From contig CAWIZE010000011.1 of the NCBI GenBank assembly GCA_963840545.1, positions 135,855 to 199,854 on the forward strand: a stretch of 64,000 bases of DNA. Reading direction: 5' to 3'. Shown here in pieces: positions 1-9,275 of this stretch; the stretch's first letter is position 1; each line of letters opens with the position of its first letter. The notes beneath the pieces are model-generated. The model had not been told where the DNA came from. It searched no databases and saw nothing but the letters and a program-made list of their open reading frames with translations. The position numbers and the translations under genes were made by a program. The stretch comes from JAKAWQ01 sp963840545 (GTDB lineage: Bacteria > Pseudomonadota > Alphaproteobacteria > Acetobacterales > Acetobacteraceae).

Positions 1-521
1 TCGCGACCTGGGCGGGCTTCGTCTATGTCGCCTTTGTCATCGATACCTATGCCGACGATGTCGGCTGGCGTGTTTCGCGAACGGCACATGCGAGCTTCGT
101 GCTCGATGCTCTCGAGCAGGCCCTACATGACCGGCGGCCGCGGTGTCAGGGGAGGCTGGTGCACCATAGCGACCGGGGTAGCCAATACGTCTCGATCAAA
201 TACACCGAGCGTCTCGCCGAAGCCGGTATCGAGCCGTCCGTGGGCAGCGTCGGCGACAGCTACGACAACGCCCTCGCCGAGACCATCAACGGCCTCTACA
301 AGGCCGAGGTCATCCATCGGCGTGGGCCATGGCGGTCGTTCGAGGCCGTCGAGTTCGCCACACTGGAATGGGTGGACTGGTTCAACCACCGCCGGCTGCT
401 GGAGCCCATCGGCAATATCTCGCCGGCAGAAGCCGAACAACGCTACTACGCTATGCTACAAGAGCCAGCCATGGCTGCGTGACTCAAACCAAACGGCCTC
501 CGGCAAATCCGGGGCGGTTCA
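1..521 (+). mobile_element. IS3-family insertion sequence, 3' part
   Basis: The window opens inside an insertion sequence. It holds the C-terminal part of the IS3-type transposase, followed by a short tail ending in CCGGGGCGGTTCA at about 509-521, which resembles the terminal inverted repeat of IS3-group elements. The other end lies before base 1, so the target duplication cannot be checked. The right boundary is an estimate taken from the terminal-repeat-like sequence. Confidence 0.75.
3..482 (+). CDS. IS3-family transposase OrfB, 5'-truncated by the window edge
   Basis: This is the DDE integrase-type catalytic domain of an IS3-family OrfB. The frame is open from base 3. An FVIDTYADDVGW stretch carries the first Asp, HSDRGSQYV the second Asp, and NALAETINGLYKAEVI the catalytic Glu. 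The tail NHRRLLEPIGNISPAEAEQ is the usual IS3 C-terminal signature. All three catalytic residues are visible and the C-terminus looks complete, so the element may be active. In this family OrfB is made as a fusion with OrfA by -1 frameshifting; OrfA would lie upstream of the window. Confidence 0.92.
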   Translation, partial: ATWAGFVYVAFVIDTYADDVGWRVSRTAHASFVLDALEQALHDRRPRCQGRLVHHSDRGSQYVSIKYTERLAEAGIEPSVGSVGDSYDNALAETINGLYKAEVIHRRGPWRSFEAVEFATLEWVDWFNHRRLLEPIGNISPAEAEQRYYAMLQEPAMAA

Positions 522-1017
522 AGTTCCCTGATTACCACATCGCCCAGCGGCCCAGGGAAGAGCTTCAACGTCAGCGGAAGTGTAAGCGGCGCAATGACGG
601 CCGCGAACCACGCAAAGGCCGCTGCGATCATCGGTACATCCGTCCATCAACATTCGTCGCAAGATCCGGCTATCCCGAGTTTCTGCCCCGGCGGAGGGTA
701 CCTGTCAAAATCGCTGGGGAACTGCCGTGGGCATCCGAGTGCCGGCGAAGGGCCGCCTCTACAGGCGGCGACACTGTCTTTTGACGCGAAGGCGGAATGA
801 CCGCGGGCAGCGGGGACAGGCCCCAATCGGATAGGGGCGAAGTCGTGCGATATCGCCCTTGGTGGTCCGCCTCCAAGCGAGCACCCCTTTTCTCAGGGGG
901 CCTCGGGTCACCGGGCGCGGAGGTGGACGGGAACAGCCCAAGCCGGCGACGCAATCAAGGGCGGCTGGGCCGGGACCCCGCGCTGACCTTCGCGGCAGGC
1001 TCCGCTAACCTTCCAAA
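522..1017. other. intergenic stretch without a convincing gene
   Basis: About 500 bp separate the IS3 end from the next gene. Short open frames exist on both strands, but none resembles a known protein. A run of GC-rich, partly palindromic sequence is present. I see no tRNA, CRISPR or clear promoter here. It may be remnant flank disturbed by the insertion. Confidence 0.5.
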
Positions 1018-1893
1018 ATGACGACCGATCTCTGCTTCGCGTACGGCACGACCACCGATACCGTGGACCGGGGCGGGCGGAACTCCGTCGATCCGGACGG
1101 TATTTCGCGCCTCGGCACGGCGCTTCTGCCCGATCGGTGCCTTGCCTTCGACTCTGCCCCCGTGAGGCGCGGCGGCGTGCTCAATGTCCGCGCGCGCATC
1201 GGCGGTTATGTGCAGGGCGTGCTGTTGCGTGCCGGGCGGGACGCGCTCGACAGCAAGGAAGGCGCCCACGGCTCCTACCGGCGCGTCTCCCGAACCGTCA
1301 TCCTGCCGAGCGGCGCCGCCGTCGCGGCAATCGTCCACGAGCTCGCTGAAACCGACCCTGGCACGTTTGTCCCGCCCAGCGATAAGTACGTCGACGCCGT
1401 CCGCCGCTTCCTCGCGTCCCACTTCATCGACGCCGCCCCGCTCGTGGCCGCCGCGCGGGATGGGGAGGGCGGCCACGTGCTTGCGGACGTCTTCGCCTAT
1501 GGCACGCTCATGCGGGGCGAGGCTTTGCACCCGCCCGCCGTGCGCACTGGGCTCGTCTCGGTGACGCCCGCCCGCACGAGCGGCCGGCTCCATGATTTCG
1601 GCGCCTATCCCGGCATGGCGCTCGAGAGCGCCGATACCGGCCGCCCGGTGCAAGGCGAGCTGCTGACCTTCGCCGATCCCGCCGTGGCCCTCCCCATGCT
1701 CGACCGCATCGAGGAGGCGCGCCCGGGCTGCGCCCCCGGCGGTCCCTACCGCCGCACCATCGTCACCGTCACGGACGTATCCGGCCGCGCGCGCCTCGCC
1801 TGGGCCTACGTCGTCGAACGCACCCGCGTCGCCTCCGCGCCCATCATCGCCTCGGGGAGCTGGGCCTCGGGCAGCTTGCGCCGCCCGGCCTGA
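1018..1893 (+). CDS. tandem two-domain gamma-glutamylcyclotransferase-like protein
   Basis: The protein (291 aa) holds two copies of the GGCT/AIG2-like fold. Copy 1 (about residues 5-140) begins LCFAYGTTT and has the DSKEGAHGSYRR segment with the candidate catalytic Glu81. Copy 2 (about 158-270) begins DVFAYGTLMRGE and has DRIEE...GGPYRR with Glu232/233. Family members usually have one domain of about 120-180 aa and act on gamma-glutamyl amines or peptides, releasing 5-oxoproline. Copy 2 keeps the canonical YGTL substrate loop, while copy 1 has YGTT, so the copies may differ in activity. No strong ribosome-binding site precedes the ATG. A LysE exporter follows 31 bp downstream, so co-transcription is plausible. 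Confidence 0.8.
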   Translation: MTTDLCFAYGTTTDTVDRGGRNSVDPDGISRLGTALLPDRCLAFDSAPVRRGGVLNVRARIGGYVQGVLLRAGRDALDSKEGAHGSYRRVSRTVILPSGAAVAAIVHELAETDPGTFVPPSDKYVDAVRRFLASHFIDAAPLVAAARDGEGGHVLADVFAYGTLMRGEALHPPAVRTGLVSVTPARTSGRLHDFGAYPGMALESADTGRPVQGELLTFADPAVALPMLDRIEEARPGCAPGGPYRRTIVTVTDVSGRARLAWAYVVERTRVASAPIIASGSWASGSLRRPA

Positions 1894-1924
1894 TCGCACC
1901 GAGCGGAAAGGAGTAGAACACGAA

Positions 1925-2560
1925 ATGAGCATGTTCCCGGCATTCCTCGTCGTCTCGGTCGTCGTGATCGTCACACCGGGGCCGGACACGGCCATGACGA
2001 TCCGCAACACCCTCTTCGGCGGCCGCGCCGGCGGTCTCTTCACCGCGCTTGGAATCGCCTCCGGCCAGACGATCTGGGCGCTGGCCACGAGCATCGGCAT
2101 CGTTGCGCTGTTGATCGCCTCCGAACCGCTCTTCCTCGCCGTCAAATATGCCGGCGCGGCCTACCTCGTCTTCCTCGGCATCCAGGCCCTCCGCGCGGCG
2201 ATCCGGCCCGCGGGCGCGATGCGAGGCGACCTGTCCGCGCCGCGGCCCGCCGGACACCTGCCGCCGCTCTCCGCCTTTCGCCAAGGCCTGATCAGCGATC
2301 TCGGCAATCCGAAGATGGCTGTCTTCTTCGCCAGCCTGCTGCCGCAATTCGCGCCGCCCGGCGCAGAGGCGTTTTCGGCGCTCATGCTGCGCGGCCTGGT
2401 CTTCGCCGCCATGACCTTCGCCTGGCTCGCCTTGTACGCAACCATCGTCGCCAGGATCGGGGATGCGTTGCGCCGCCCGTTCATCCGCCGCTCCATCGAG
2501 GCGGTGAGCGGAACGGTGCTGATCGGTCTTGGCCTCCGCCTCGCCGCGGAACGGCGATAA
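1925..2560 (+). CDS. LysE/RhtB-family amino-acid exporter
   Basis: The 211-aa hydrophobic protein starts MSMFPAFLVVSVVVIVTPGP, the typical N-terminal membrane segment with the TPGPD motif of the LysE/RhtB family. Later segments such as KYAGAAYLVFLGIQALRAA and the DLGNPKMAVFFASLLPQF motif also fit. About six transmembrane helices are expected. Family members export amino acids or related metabolites across the inner membrane. The AAAGGAG just before the ATG is a good ribosome-binding site. Following a gamma-glutamylcyclotransferase-like gene, it could export products of amino-acid or glutathione turnover; that link is inferred from position only. Confidence 0.92.
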   Translation: MSMFPAFLVVSVVVIVTPGPDTAMTIRNTLFGGRAGGLFTALGIASGQTIWALATSIGIVALLIASEPLFLAVKYAGAAYLVFLGIQALRAAIRPAGAMRGDLSAPRPAGHLPPLSAFRQGLISDLGNPKMAVFFASLLPQFAPPGAEAFSALMLRGLVFAAMTFAWLALYATIVARIGDALRRPFIRRSIEAVSGTVLIGLGLRLAAERR

Positions 2561-2597
2561 CGCTGCCGCCGGCGCCGATCGGCGCGCCAGGGCCAGA

Positions 2598-2622
2598 CCT
2601 CGGATCCGTGCTATATTCGAGG
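2598..2622 (+). promoter_or_regulatory. candidate extended -10 promoter inside a short inverted repeat
   Basis: TGCTATATT (hexamer TATATT at 2612-2617) resembles an extended -10 element. It lies ten bases before the ATG of the AbiEii-like gene, so a transcript would be leaderless or nearly so. CCTCG (2598-2602) and CGAGG (2618-2622) form an inverted repeat around it and could be an operator. No good -35 box is visible. Confidence 0.35.
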
Positions 2623-2626
2623 TCGC

Positions 2627-3289
2627 ATGACCGACCGTTTCTCGCCCCGCCTGGACATCCTGCCGCCCCCGCAACGGCTTCTCTGGGACGAGCTTGCCGC
2701 CCTGCCGGCGGATTTCGCGCTTGATGGCGGCACCGCCATTGCGCTCCATCTCGCGCATCGCCAATCCATCGATTTCGACTTTTCCGCAAACCAGGCCTTC
2801 GACCCCACTGCGCTGACTTCCTCCATTCCCCTCCTGGCATCGGCGAGCATCACGCAGCAGGCACCAAATACGCTGAGCGCAATCGTCGATCGCTGCGGGC
2901 CGGTCCGGCTTTCCTTTTTCGGCCTGCCCGCGCTGCCGCGCCTCGCCCCGCCGCACATCGCGCCCGGCAACGGGCTCCAGGTGGCCTCGCTGCTTGACCT
3001 TGCCGGAACCAAGGCGTCCGTCGTGCAGCTTCGCGCCGAGGCGCGGGACTAAATCGAAATCGACGCCATTCTCCAGGATGGCCGCGTCAACCTCCCGACC
3101 GCATTGGCGGCGGCGCGCGCGATCTATGGAGCGCAATTCAATCCGCAGATCAGCCTCAAGGCGCTCACCTATTTCCAGGATGGCGATCTGCCACGCCTTC
3201 CGGCCGCGGTGAAGGACCGCCTCGCCAAGGCGGCGCGCGAGGTTGACCTCGACCGGCTACCCGCGATCGCCGGCGCGGCGCCGCGATGA
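2627..3289 (+). pseudogene. AbiEii-like nucleotidyltransferase (toxin family) interrupted by a nonsense codon
   Basis: The N-terminal part has the nucleotidyltransferase core of the AbiEii/AbiGii toxin family: DFALDGGTAIALHLAHRQS followed by IDFDF with the metal-binding Asp residues. The frame stops at TAA (3050-3052, codon 142), yet the same frame continues open to 3289 with family-like sequence (IEIDAILQDG, then KALTYFQDGDLPRLP). The break falls inside a D-stop-IEID string where relatives usually read DYIDID, so a Tyr codon (TAC/TAT) has probably become TAA. The full product would be 220 aa. The stop/start overlap with the next gene (3286-3289) shows the pair was a translationally coupled unit. 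Either the gene is recently dead or this base is a sequence error. Confidence 0.8.
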
Positions 3290-3573
3290 AACCGATCCCG
3301 CTCAACCATGAGACGGAGCCGGTGGCGCGGCCCGTGGTGTGGTTCGAGGAGCCGGCCGCCGCCCTGGCCGACCCGATCCGCTTCATGGCGTACGCCATGG
3401 CTTCGGCCACGCACGAGGATATGAAGCTCCTGCGCCGCTATGTGTCGGACGAGGATTTCCGCGAGGCGCTCGACAAGGTCCCGCCCGGCATCATCGACCC
3501 ACGCTCCTGGGCCTACTGGAATTCCCGGATGGGCCGCTATCCCGCGCCGCGGCCCCGCCGCCGGCTGGAATGA
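3286..3573 (+). CDS. small partner protein of the AbiEii-like gene, function unknown
   Basis: The 95-aa protein contains ADPIRFMAYAMASATHEDM, LLRRYVSDEDFREALDKVPP and PRSWAYWNSRMGRYP. I recognise this as a conserved small protein that accompanies AbiEii-like nucleotidyltransferase genes. Its start overlaps the stop of the upstream gene (ATGA). Position and size suggest an antitoxin or accessory role, but unlike AbiEi it shows no obvious DNA-binding domain and lies downstream rather than upstream. The frame is intact although the upstream gene is broken. Confidence 0.65.
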   Translation: MKPIPLNHETEPVARPVVWFEEPAAALADPIRFMAYAMASATHEDMKLLRRYVSDEDFREALDKVPPGIIDPRSWAYWNSRMGRYPAPRPRRRLE

Positions 3574-3616
3574 ACCGCGCGGAATGCCGCGCCACGGTCC
3601 GCCCGCCGCCCGATGG

Positions 3617-5130
3617 TCATTCGGGCGGCGGGCTTGCGGCGACCTCCGACAGCATGACCCCGTTCGCAAGCGCCCTCCGCCGGGCGCCCGCGTAGATCCA
3701 GACCGCGACACAGGCCGCGACCGCGCCTTGGAACAGCGGCTGCAGAAACCACGGTGTGCGCGGCACGATGAGCCCGCCATAGAGGAGAACCACGGCGACC
3801 ACGACGGCAAGGATCGCCATCACCACGAGCAGCGGCCCGCGGCCAATGGTTTCGGCCCAGGGGGTTCCGCGGAACCGCGGGTTGAAGCGCATGTTCAGCG
3901 CCCCGAGTGCGACGAAGGCCAGCATCAAAAGGACGGTGAACGAGCGGATGACGATCCCGATCGCCCATCCGCCGAACACCGACTGCACGAGGAAGGCCGT
4001 CGCCACCGCCGCAGTCAGAAGCAAGGCCTGGTCGGGCGTCTTCCTCGCCGACGTGCGGGCGAATGTGGCCGGCAGCAAATGGTCCTGGGCGAACCCGAAG
4101 ATCAGCCGGGAAGCCACCACCATCTGCGCCATCGCGGTCTTCCCGACGATGACCGCGACGACCACGTTCAGGGTCGTTCCGACAAGGCTCGAGGCAACGA
4201 CACTGATGAGCCCCGGCGCCGTTGCGAGCCCGGTCGCCTTGCCCTTGATCAGACCCAGCGTCACCCACCACGGCACCGCGTGAAACAGCGAAGCGGCTAC
4301 GGCCGTATAGAGAACGAGCGCGGAGAGCCAGCCGAGAAGAAGGGCCCGCGGCACGGTCCTCCGCGCGTCTCGCGCCTCACCGCCGAGTGCCGGCGCGCCG
4401 GTCAGCCCGCCATAGGCGGCGATGAAAAGAAAAGTCACCGCAACGAACGCCGATACCGTCGGCCCGCCTGCGCCCGCCGGGGGCCGAAGCTGGAGGTGCG
4501 TCCTGGCCTCGGCGAGATGCACGAAGCTCGCCGGGCTGGTCGCGAAGCCATAGGCAACGATGACGATGACGGTCGCGACGATCAGGGCCGCAAGCGCGAT
4601 CACCAGCCGTCCGTAGATATGCACGCCCGAGACATGAACGCCATAGAAGCTCCACAACAGAGCGGCACCGGCCACCAGGTGGCCGATCGGGGTCAGCAGG
4701 CCCCCCCGGCAGGGATGCCGGCGCCGATCAGTGCCTGAGCGAGAAACGTCCCGAACGCAAACGCGATAAACCCCATCGCGGCGACCAGCCCGATCCAATC
4801 GAGAAAGCAAAGAACGAAGCTGAGAGGCAGGCTCAGCGAGCGGCCGATCCAGACATAGATCGAGCCGGCGCGCGGCATGACGCTCGAAAATCGCATGTAG
4901 AGGAATACCTTCGGAATGAGCGCCAGGCCGGCCGCGAGCATTGCCCAGGGAACAAGTCCCTGGATGCCGGGATAGACCCCGAGGCTGGCGGTCGCCGCAT
5001 AGTTGATGGTCGCGCCGTACTCGTGACTGAGCGCGGATGACGCCATGGCAAGGACGCCGAGCGTCTTGGCAAGCTGAAGCTTCGTCGCCTGCCGGGAATC
5101 GAGCTCCGTCTCCGTTGCTTCCGTGCTCAC
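3617..5130 (-). pseudogene. APC-family amino-acid permease, frameshifted
   Basis: Two frames together give one permease of about 500 aa. The 5' frame (5130 down to about 4700) starts MSTEATETELDSRQATKLQL and holds the first helices (SALSHEYGATINYAATASLG, then RAGSIYVWIGRSLSLPLS). The 3' frame resumes with GLLTPIGHLVAGAALLWSFY and runs to 3617 with the remaining helices, including FVAVTFLFIAAYGGLTGAPALG. The join is at a run of seven C at 4701-4707 (seven G on the coding strand); eight would restore one frame. This is either a homopolymer error or a true inactivating change. The gene lies 78 bp downstream of the threonine-synthase-like gene in the same direction, so it may import that enzyme's substrate or product. 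Confidence 0.85.
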
Positions 5131-5208
5131 GTGGCCTCGCCCTTTCTTGTTTTGCGCAGTGGCATCGTTCGGCGTCGTTGGTCTCCTGCCACCGCCACCT
5201 GGCGTCGT

Positions 5209-6420
<1,212 letters not shown>

Positions 6421-6525
6421 CTCACCCCCTCGCGGATTTCGCCCCTATGGTCTGCGATCGTCGCCGCCCGGGCAATCTAGTCGTTGCACGTTGGTCTGCG
6501 AACCGGCAAAATATGAACGCCAACA

Positions 6526-6539
6526 TTTCAAATATGAAA
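6526..6539. promoter_or_regulatory. candidate LysR-type operator between divergent genes
   Basis: TTTCA-AATA-TGAAA is a perfect inverted repeat in the AT-rich 123-bp gap between the threonine-synthase-like gene and the divergent LysR gene, just upstream of the LysR start. LysR regulators usually bind a T-N11-A dyad in such a divergent region. No experimental support is available. Confidence 0.45.
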
Positions 6540-6543
6540 ACCG

Positions 6544-7452
6544 ATGGATTGGGGCGATCTGCGGTTCTTCCTGGCGGTGGCAACCGGCGGCGGCCTGGCC
6601 GCGGCGGCGCGGACTCTTGGTGTCTCGCCGGTGACCGTCTGGCGCCATGTCGGCCAGCTCGAGCGGACCCTCCAGGTTCGCCTGTTCGAGGACCGGAAGA
6701 CCGGCTACATGCTTTCCGCGGCGGGCGAACGGCTGCTCGAGACCGCCCGGCGCATCGAAGGCGAGGTTTATCGCGCCCGGGAGACGATCTCCGGCGTGGT
6801 CGATCGCGTTGAAGGCGAGGTGCGGGTGACGGCTCCCGAGCTCGTCGCAAGCGCGCTTCTGCCCGCAAATCTCCATCGCATTCGTGCCCGCCATCCGGAA
6901 CTGCGGATCGAGCTGATCACCGGCAATCCCACGGCAGGCCTGTCCCGGCGCGAGACCGACATCGCGCTCCGCTACGATGGCACGCCACACGGAGACTTCG
7001 TGGTCGAGCAGCGGTTCGCGGTCGGATTTGGGGTCTACGCATCCCATCCGTACCTCGGGCTGCACGGGCCGCCCGCTGCCATCGATCGGTTCGATGGCCA
7101 TAGCCTGATTGCGTTTGACGATTCCGCCGGACACGTCGCTCCCCAGCGGTGGCTGCACCGGGGCGGACGGGGCGCCAATGTGTCTTTCCGCAGCAACAGC
7201 CTCAGCGCGCGCATCGCCGCCGCCAACGCAGGCCACGGGTGCGTGCTCTTGCCCTGCCTCATCGGCGACAATCAGCCCCGTCTCCGGCAGGTCTTCTCGC
7301 CCGGGGAGGTGGGGTTCCTCGATCTTTTTTTCTTCGTCAACGACCGCCTTCGCAACAGCCCGCGAGTCAAGGCCGTCACCCTCTTCATCATCGATCTGTT
7401 CGAGACCAGCAAGGAGGCCCTGATGGGCCGCGATCCACCGGCCCGGCGCTGA
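6544..7452 (+). CDS. LysR-family transcriptional regulator
   Basis: The 302-aa protein has an N-terminal winged helix (residues 1-60: DLRFFLAVATGGGLAAAART, then VSPVTVWRHVGQLERTL) and a LysR substrate-binding domain (about 90-290). It is divergent from the threonine-synthase/permease genes and probably controls them in response to a metabolite. The helix motif has W-R-H where most LysR proteins read SR, as in a subgroup of short-linker regulators. The C-terminal part DLFFFVNDRLRNSPRVKAV is typical of the effector domain. Confidence 0.93.
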   Translation: MDWGDLRFFLAVATGGGLAAAARTLGVSPVTVWRHVGQLERTLQVRLFEDRKTGYMLSAAGERLLETARRIEGEVYRARETISGVVDRVEGEVRVTAPELVASALLPANLHRIRARHPELRIELITGNPTAGLSRRETDIALRYDGTPHGDFVVEQRFAVGFGVYASHPYLGLHGPPAAIDRFDGHSLIAFDDSAGHVAPQRWLHRGGRGANVSFRSNSLSARIAAANAGHGCVLLPCLIGDNQPRLRQVFSPGEVGFLDLFFFVNDRLRNSPRVKAVTLFIIDLFETSKEALMGRDPPARR

Positions 7453-7538
7453 GCCGCCAAAGGCCAGGGCCTTTGCAGTCCCTCCGCGCTGCGCGACCCT
7501 TATCTTCATCTTCTTGTGCCGCGCAGCGCCTGGGGGGT

Positions 7539-7557
7539 CCAGGGGCCCAGCCCCTGG
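7539..7557. terminator. GC-rich hairpin between convergent genes
   Basis: CCAGGGG-CCCAG-CCCCTGG is a perfect 7-bp stem between the LysR gene and the convergent asparagine synthetase gene, ending just before the latter's stop codon. It has no clear T-run. It belongs to the dispersed hairpin family described in the findings and probably acts as a bidirectional terminator. Confidence 0.5.
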
Positions 7558-9183
7558 TCAGAGCGCGTATTCCTTCAGCTTTTCCAGGTGCTGCGTCAGC
7601 TTGAACGAAACCTGGGCGCGGCCGCGCAGGTGGGGAACGCGGTGCACGTCCATCCTCTGCGAGAGCTTTCTCAGATAGTAGAGCTCTTCCTTGCTGCGGA
7701 CATCGAAGCCCGCGAATTCCCGCGCTGCGTCGCGCAAATCGCCGTCCGATATCAGGCTGTCGAACCGCCTCTTCCAGGACGAGCCCGCCGGGCTCACATC
7801 GAGGCCGCTGCCCTCGCCGAACGGCATTTTCTGGCGATCGCGAATGCGTCTCGGCAATTCTCCGGGATAGAGGTCGTAAAGATCGCGAAGGGCGGCCTTG
7901 CCCCTTGGCCATCCGCCGGTCTCGCGGACCAGCGCGGCCCGATCGAGGCCGAGCGCGTATCGCACCATCGCGGGGTCGAGGAACGGCTCGCGGGTCTCGA
8001 GCTGAAACCGCATCGAGCATCGATCGACCCGTTGCAGGCTCACCCGATGCATCAGACCCAGGAACTCATCGCGCATCGGCCGGCCCGCGTCATTGCCCTC
8101 GTGAAACGCAAGCTCGAGCGGTGCATATCCGCAGAACAGCTCGTCGGCCCCCTCGCCGCAGAGCGCCACACGGTAGCCGTCGTCGCGCATGCGCCGGGCC
8201 ACCGCCAGCGAGCATACCGCGCCGCGAATGCAGTTCGGGTCGAATGATTCCGAGATCTGCACGACCTCTCCGATGAGCGAGAAAACTTCCTCGCTCTCGG
8301 CATCGAAATTTACCAGCCGCAGGTCGAAGCCGGTAAGAGCCGCGTATTCGGATGCATATTCGTAGTCCGGAGCTTGCGTATTTCCAAGAAAATAGCCGGG
8401 CGCCTCGGGACGAAATCGCCGCGCGTAGTGGGCGATCAGGGTGCTGTCGATGCCGCCGCTGAACATCATGGCGAACGGCAGGTCGGGCGGCAGGCGCGTG
8501 CGCACGGCTTCGCTGAGGATCCCGTCGAGCCTCGCGGCCGAGCCTCGCGAGACGCTCGCCACCGGTTCGGTGAGCGGCGATTTGAAGGGAGCGCACAATT
8601 TGCGCGTCAGCAGGTAGCCGGGCGGGATCAGCATCACATCGCCGGCTTCGGTCGCATCGAGCAGCGGCTGGATCTCGGAGCAGAAAAGGAAGCGATCGCC
8701 CGACTGGATGGTATAGAGCGGCTTCACCCCGAACGGGTCGCGGGCCGCCAGGAACTCGCCGCACGCAATATCGACGGCGACGAACGCATACATGCCGACC
8801 ATGCGCGCGAGCGCCCGATGCCCCCAGATCCTGAGCGCGTTGGCCAAAACCTCCGTGTCGGACGACGTGCGGAAAGGGATGCCGAGCCCCTCCAGCGCGC
8901 GCCTCAGCTCGGCATGATTGTAGATCTCGCCGTTGAACGAGACGGCCAGCCGCCCGTCGAACGAGATCTGGGGCTGGATCGCGCGTGCGCCGTCCACGAT
9001 TCTGAGCCGGCGCGTGCACATGACGGTCCCCGGGACAGTCCCCGGAACAATCCCCGGGGCCGCGCCCGGCCACGGCGCGAAGACGGGATCGGTGACATCG
9101 CCGCGATGACGGATGCCCGCGATCAGCGAGCGCACGGTCGCGTCCGCGTCAGGCCAGTCGATGGCGACGGCGATTCCGCACAT
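7558..9183 (-). CDS. asparagine synthase (glutamine-hydrolysing)-like
   Basis: The start is set at the ATG giving MCGIAVAIDW, because Cys2 becomes the N-terminal nucleophile of the glutaminase domain after Met removal. Domain 1 (about 2-205) has VSFNGEIYNHAELRRALE and FLAARDPFGVKPLY. The synthetase domain (about 215-541) has the ATP motif FSGGIDSTLIAH (242-247) and LCGEGADELFCGY. At 541 aa it is of usual AsnB length. It makes asparagine, or an amide on another carboxylate in specialised pathways. The Cys-His region contains a small repeat (PGTVPGTV, residues 47-54) encoded by 12-bp DNA units that sits in a loop. It stands alone, so general asparagine synthesis is the default role. Confidence 0.92.
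   Translation of the reverse strand: MCGIAVAIDWPDADATVRSLIAGIRHRGDVTDPVFAPWPGAAPGIVPGTVPGTVMCTRRLRIVDGARAIQPQISFDGRLAVSFNGEIYNHAELRRALEGLGIPFRTSSDTEVLANALRIWGHRALARMVGMYAFVAVDIACGEFLAARDPFGVKPLYTIQSGDRFLFCSEIQPLLDATEAGDVMLIPPGYLLTRKLCAPFKSPLTEPVASVSRGSAARLDGILSEAVRTRLPPDLPFAMMFSGGIDSTLIAHYARRFRPEAPGYFLGNTQAPDYEYASEYAALTGFDLRLVNFDAESEEVFSLIGEVVQISESFDPNCIRGAVCSLAVARRMRDDGYRVALCGEGADELFCGYAPLELAFHEGNDAGRPMRDEFLGLMHRVSLQRVDRCSMRFQLETREPFLDPAMVRYALGLDRAALVRETGGWPRGKAALRDLYDLYPGELPRRIRDRQKMPFGEGSGLDVSPAGSSWKRRFDSLISDGDLRDAAREFAGFDVRSKEELYYLRKLSQRMDVHRVPHLRGRAQVSFKLTQHLEKLKEYAL
9026..9061. repeat. 12-bp coding minisatellite inside the asparagine synthetase gene
   Basis: Three imperfect 12-bp units (GTCCCCGGGACA, GTCCCCGGAACA, ATCCCCGGGGCC) lie in tandem, with a degraded fourth unit after them. 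Being a multiple of three, they expand the protein in frame as P-G-x-V blocks in a surface loop of the glutaminase domain. Confidence 0.7.
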
Positions 9184-9275
9184 AGGCTGCATCCGGCCGG
9201 GACGGTGGCCCGCCAAGCATGCCCGCCCGGAGTTGCCAAAACCCTACTGCCGGCCCGCCTCCTTGACACCCGCGT

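Noticed and set aside
594..800. Small open frames after the IS3 element
   Set aside because: No family resemblance or ribosome-binding sites; treated as non-coding.
955..3136. Two long minus-strand frames opposite the GGCT-like, LysE and AbiEii-like genes
   Set aside because: Low-complexity Arg/Gly/Asp composition without motifs; the plus-strand genes are convincing.
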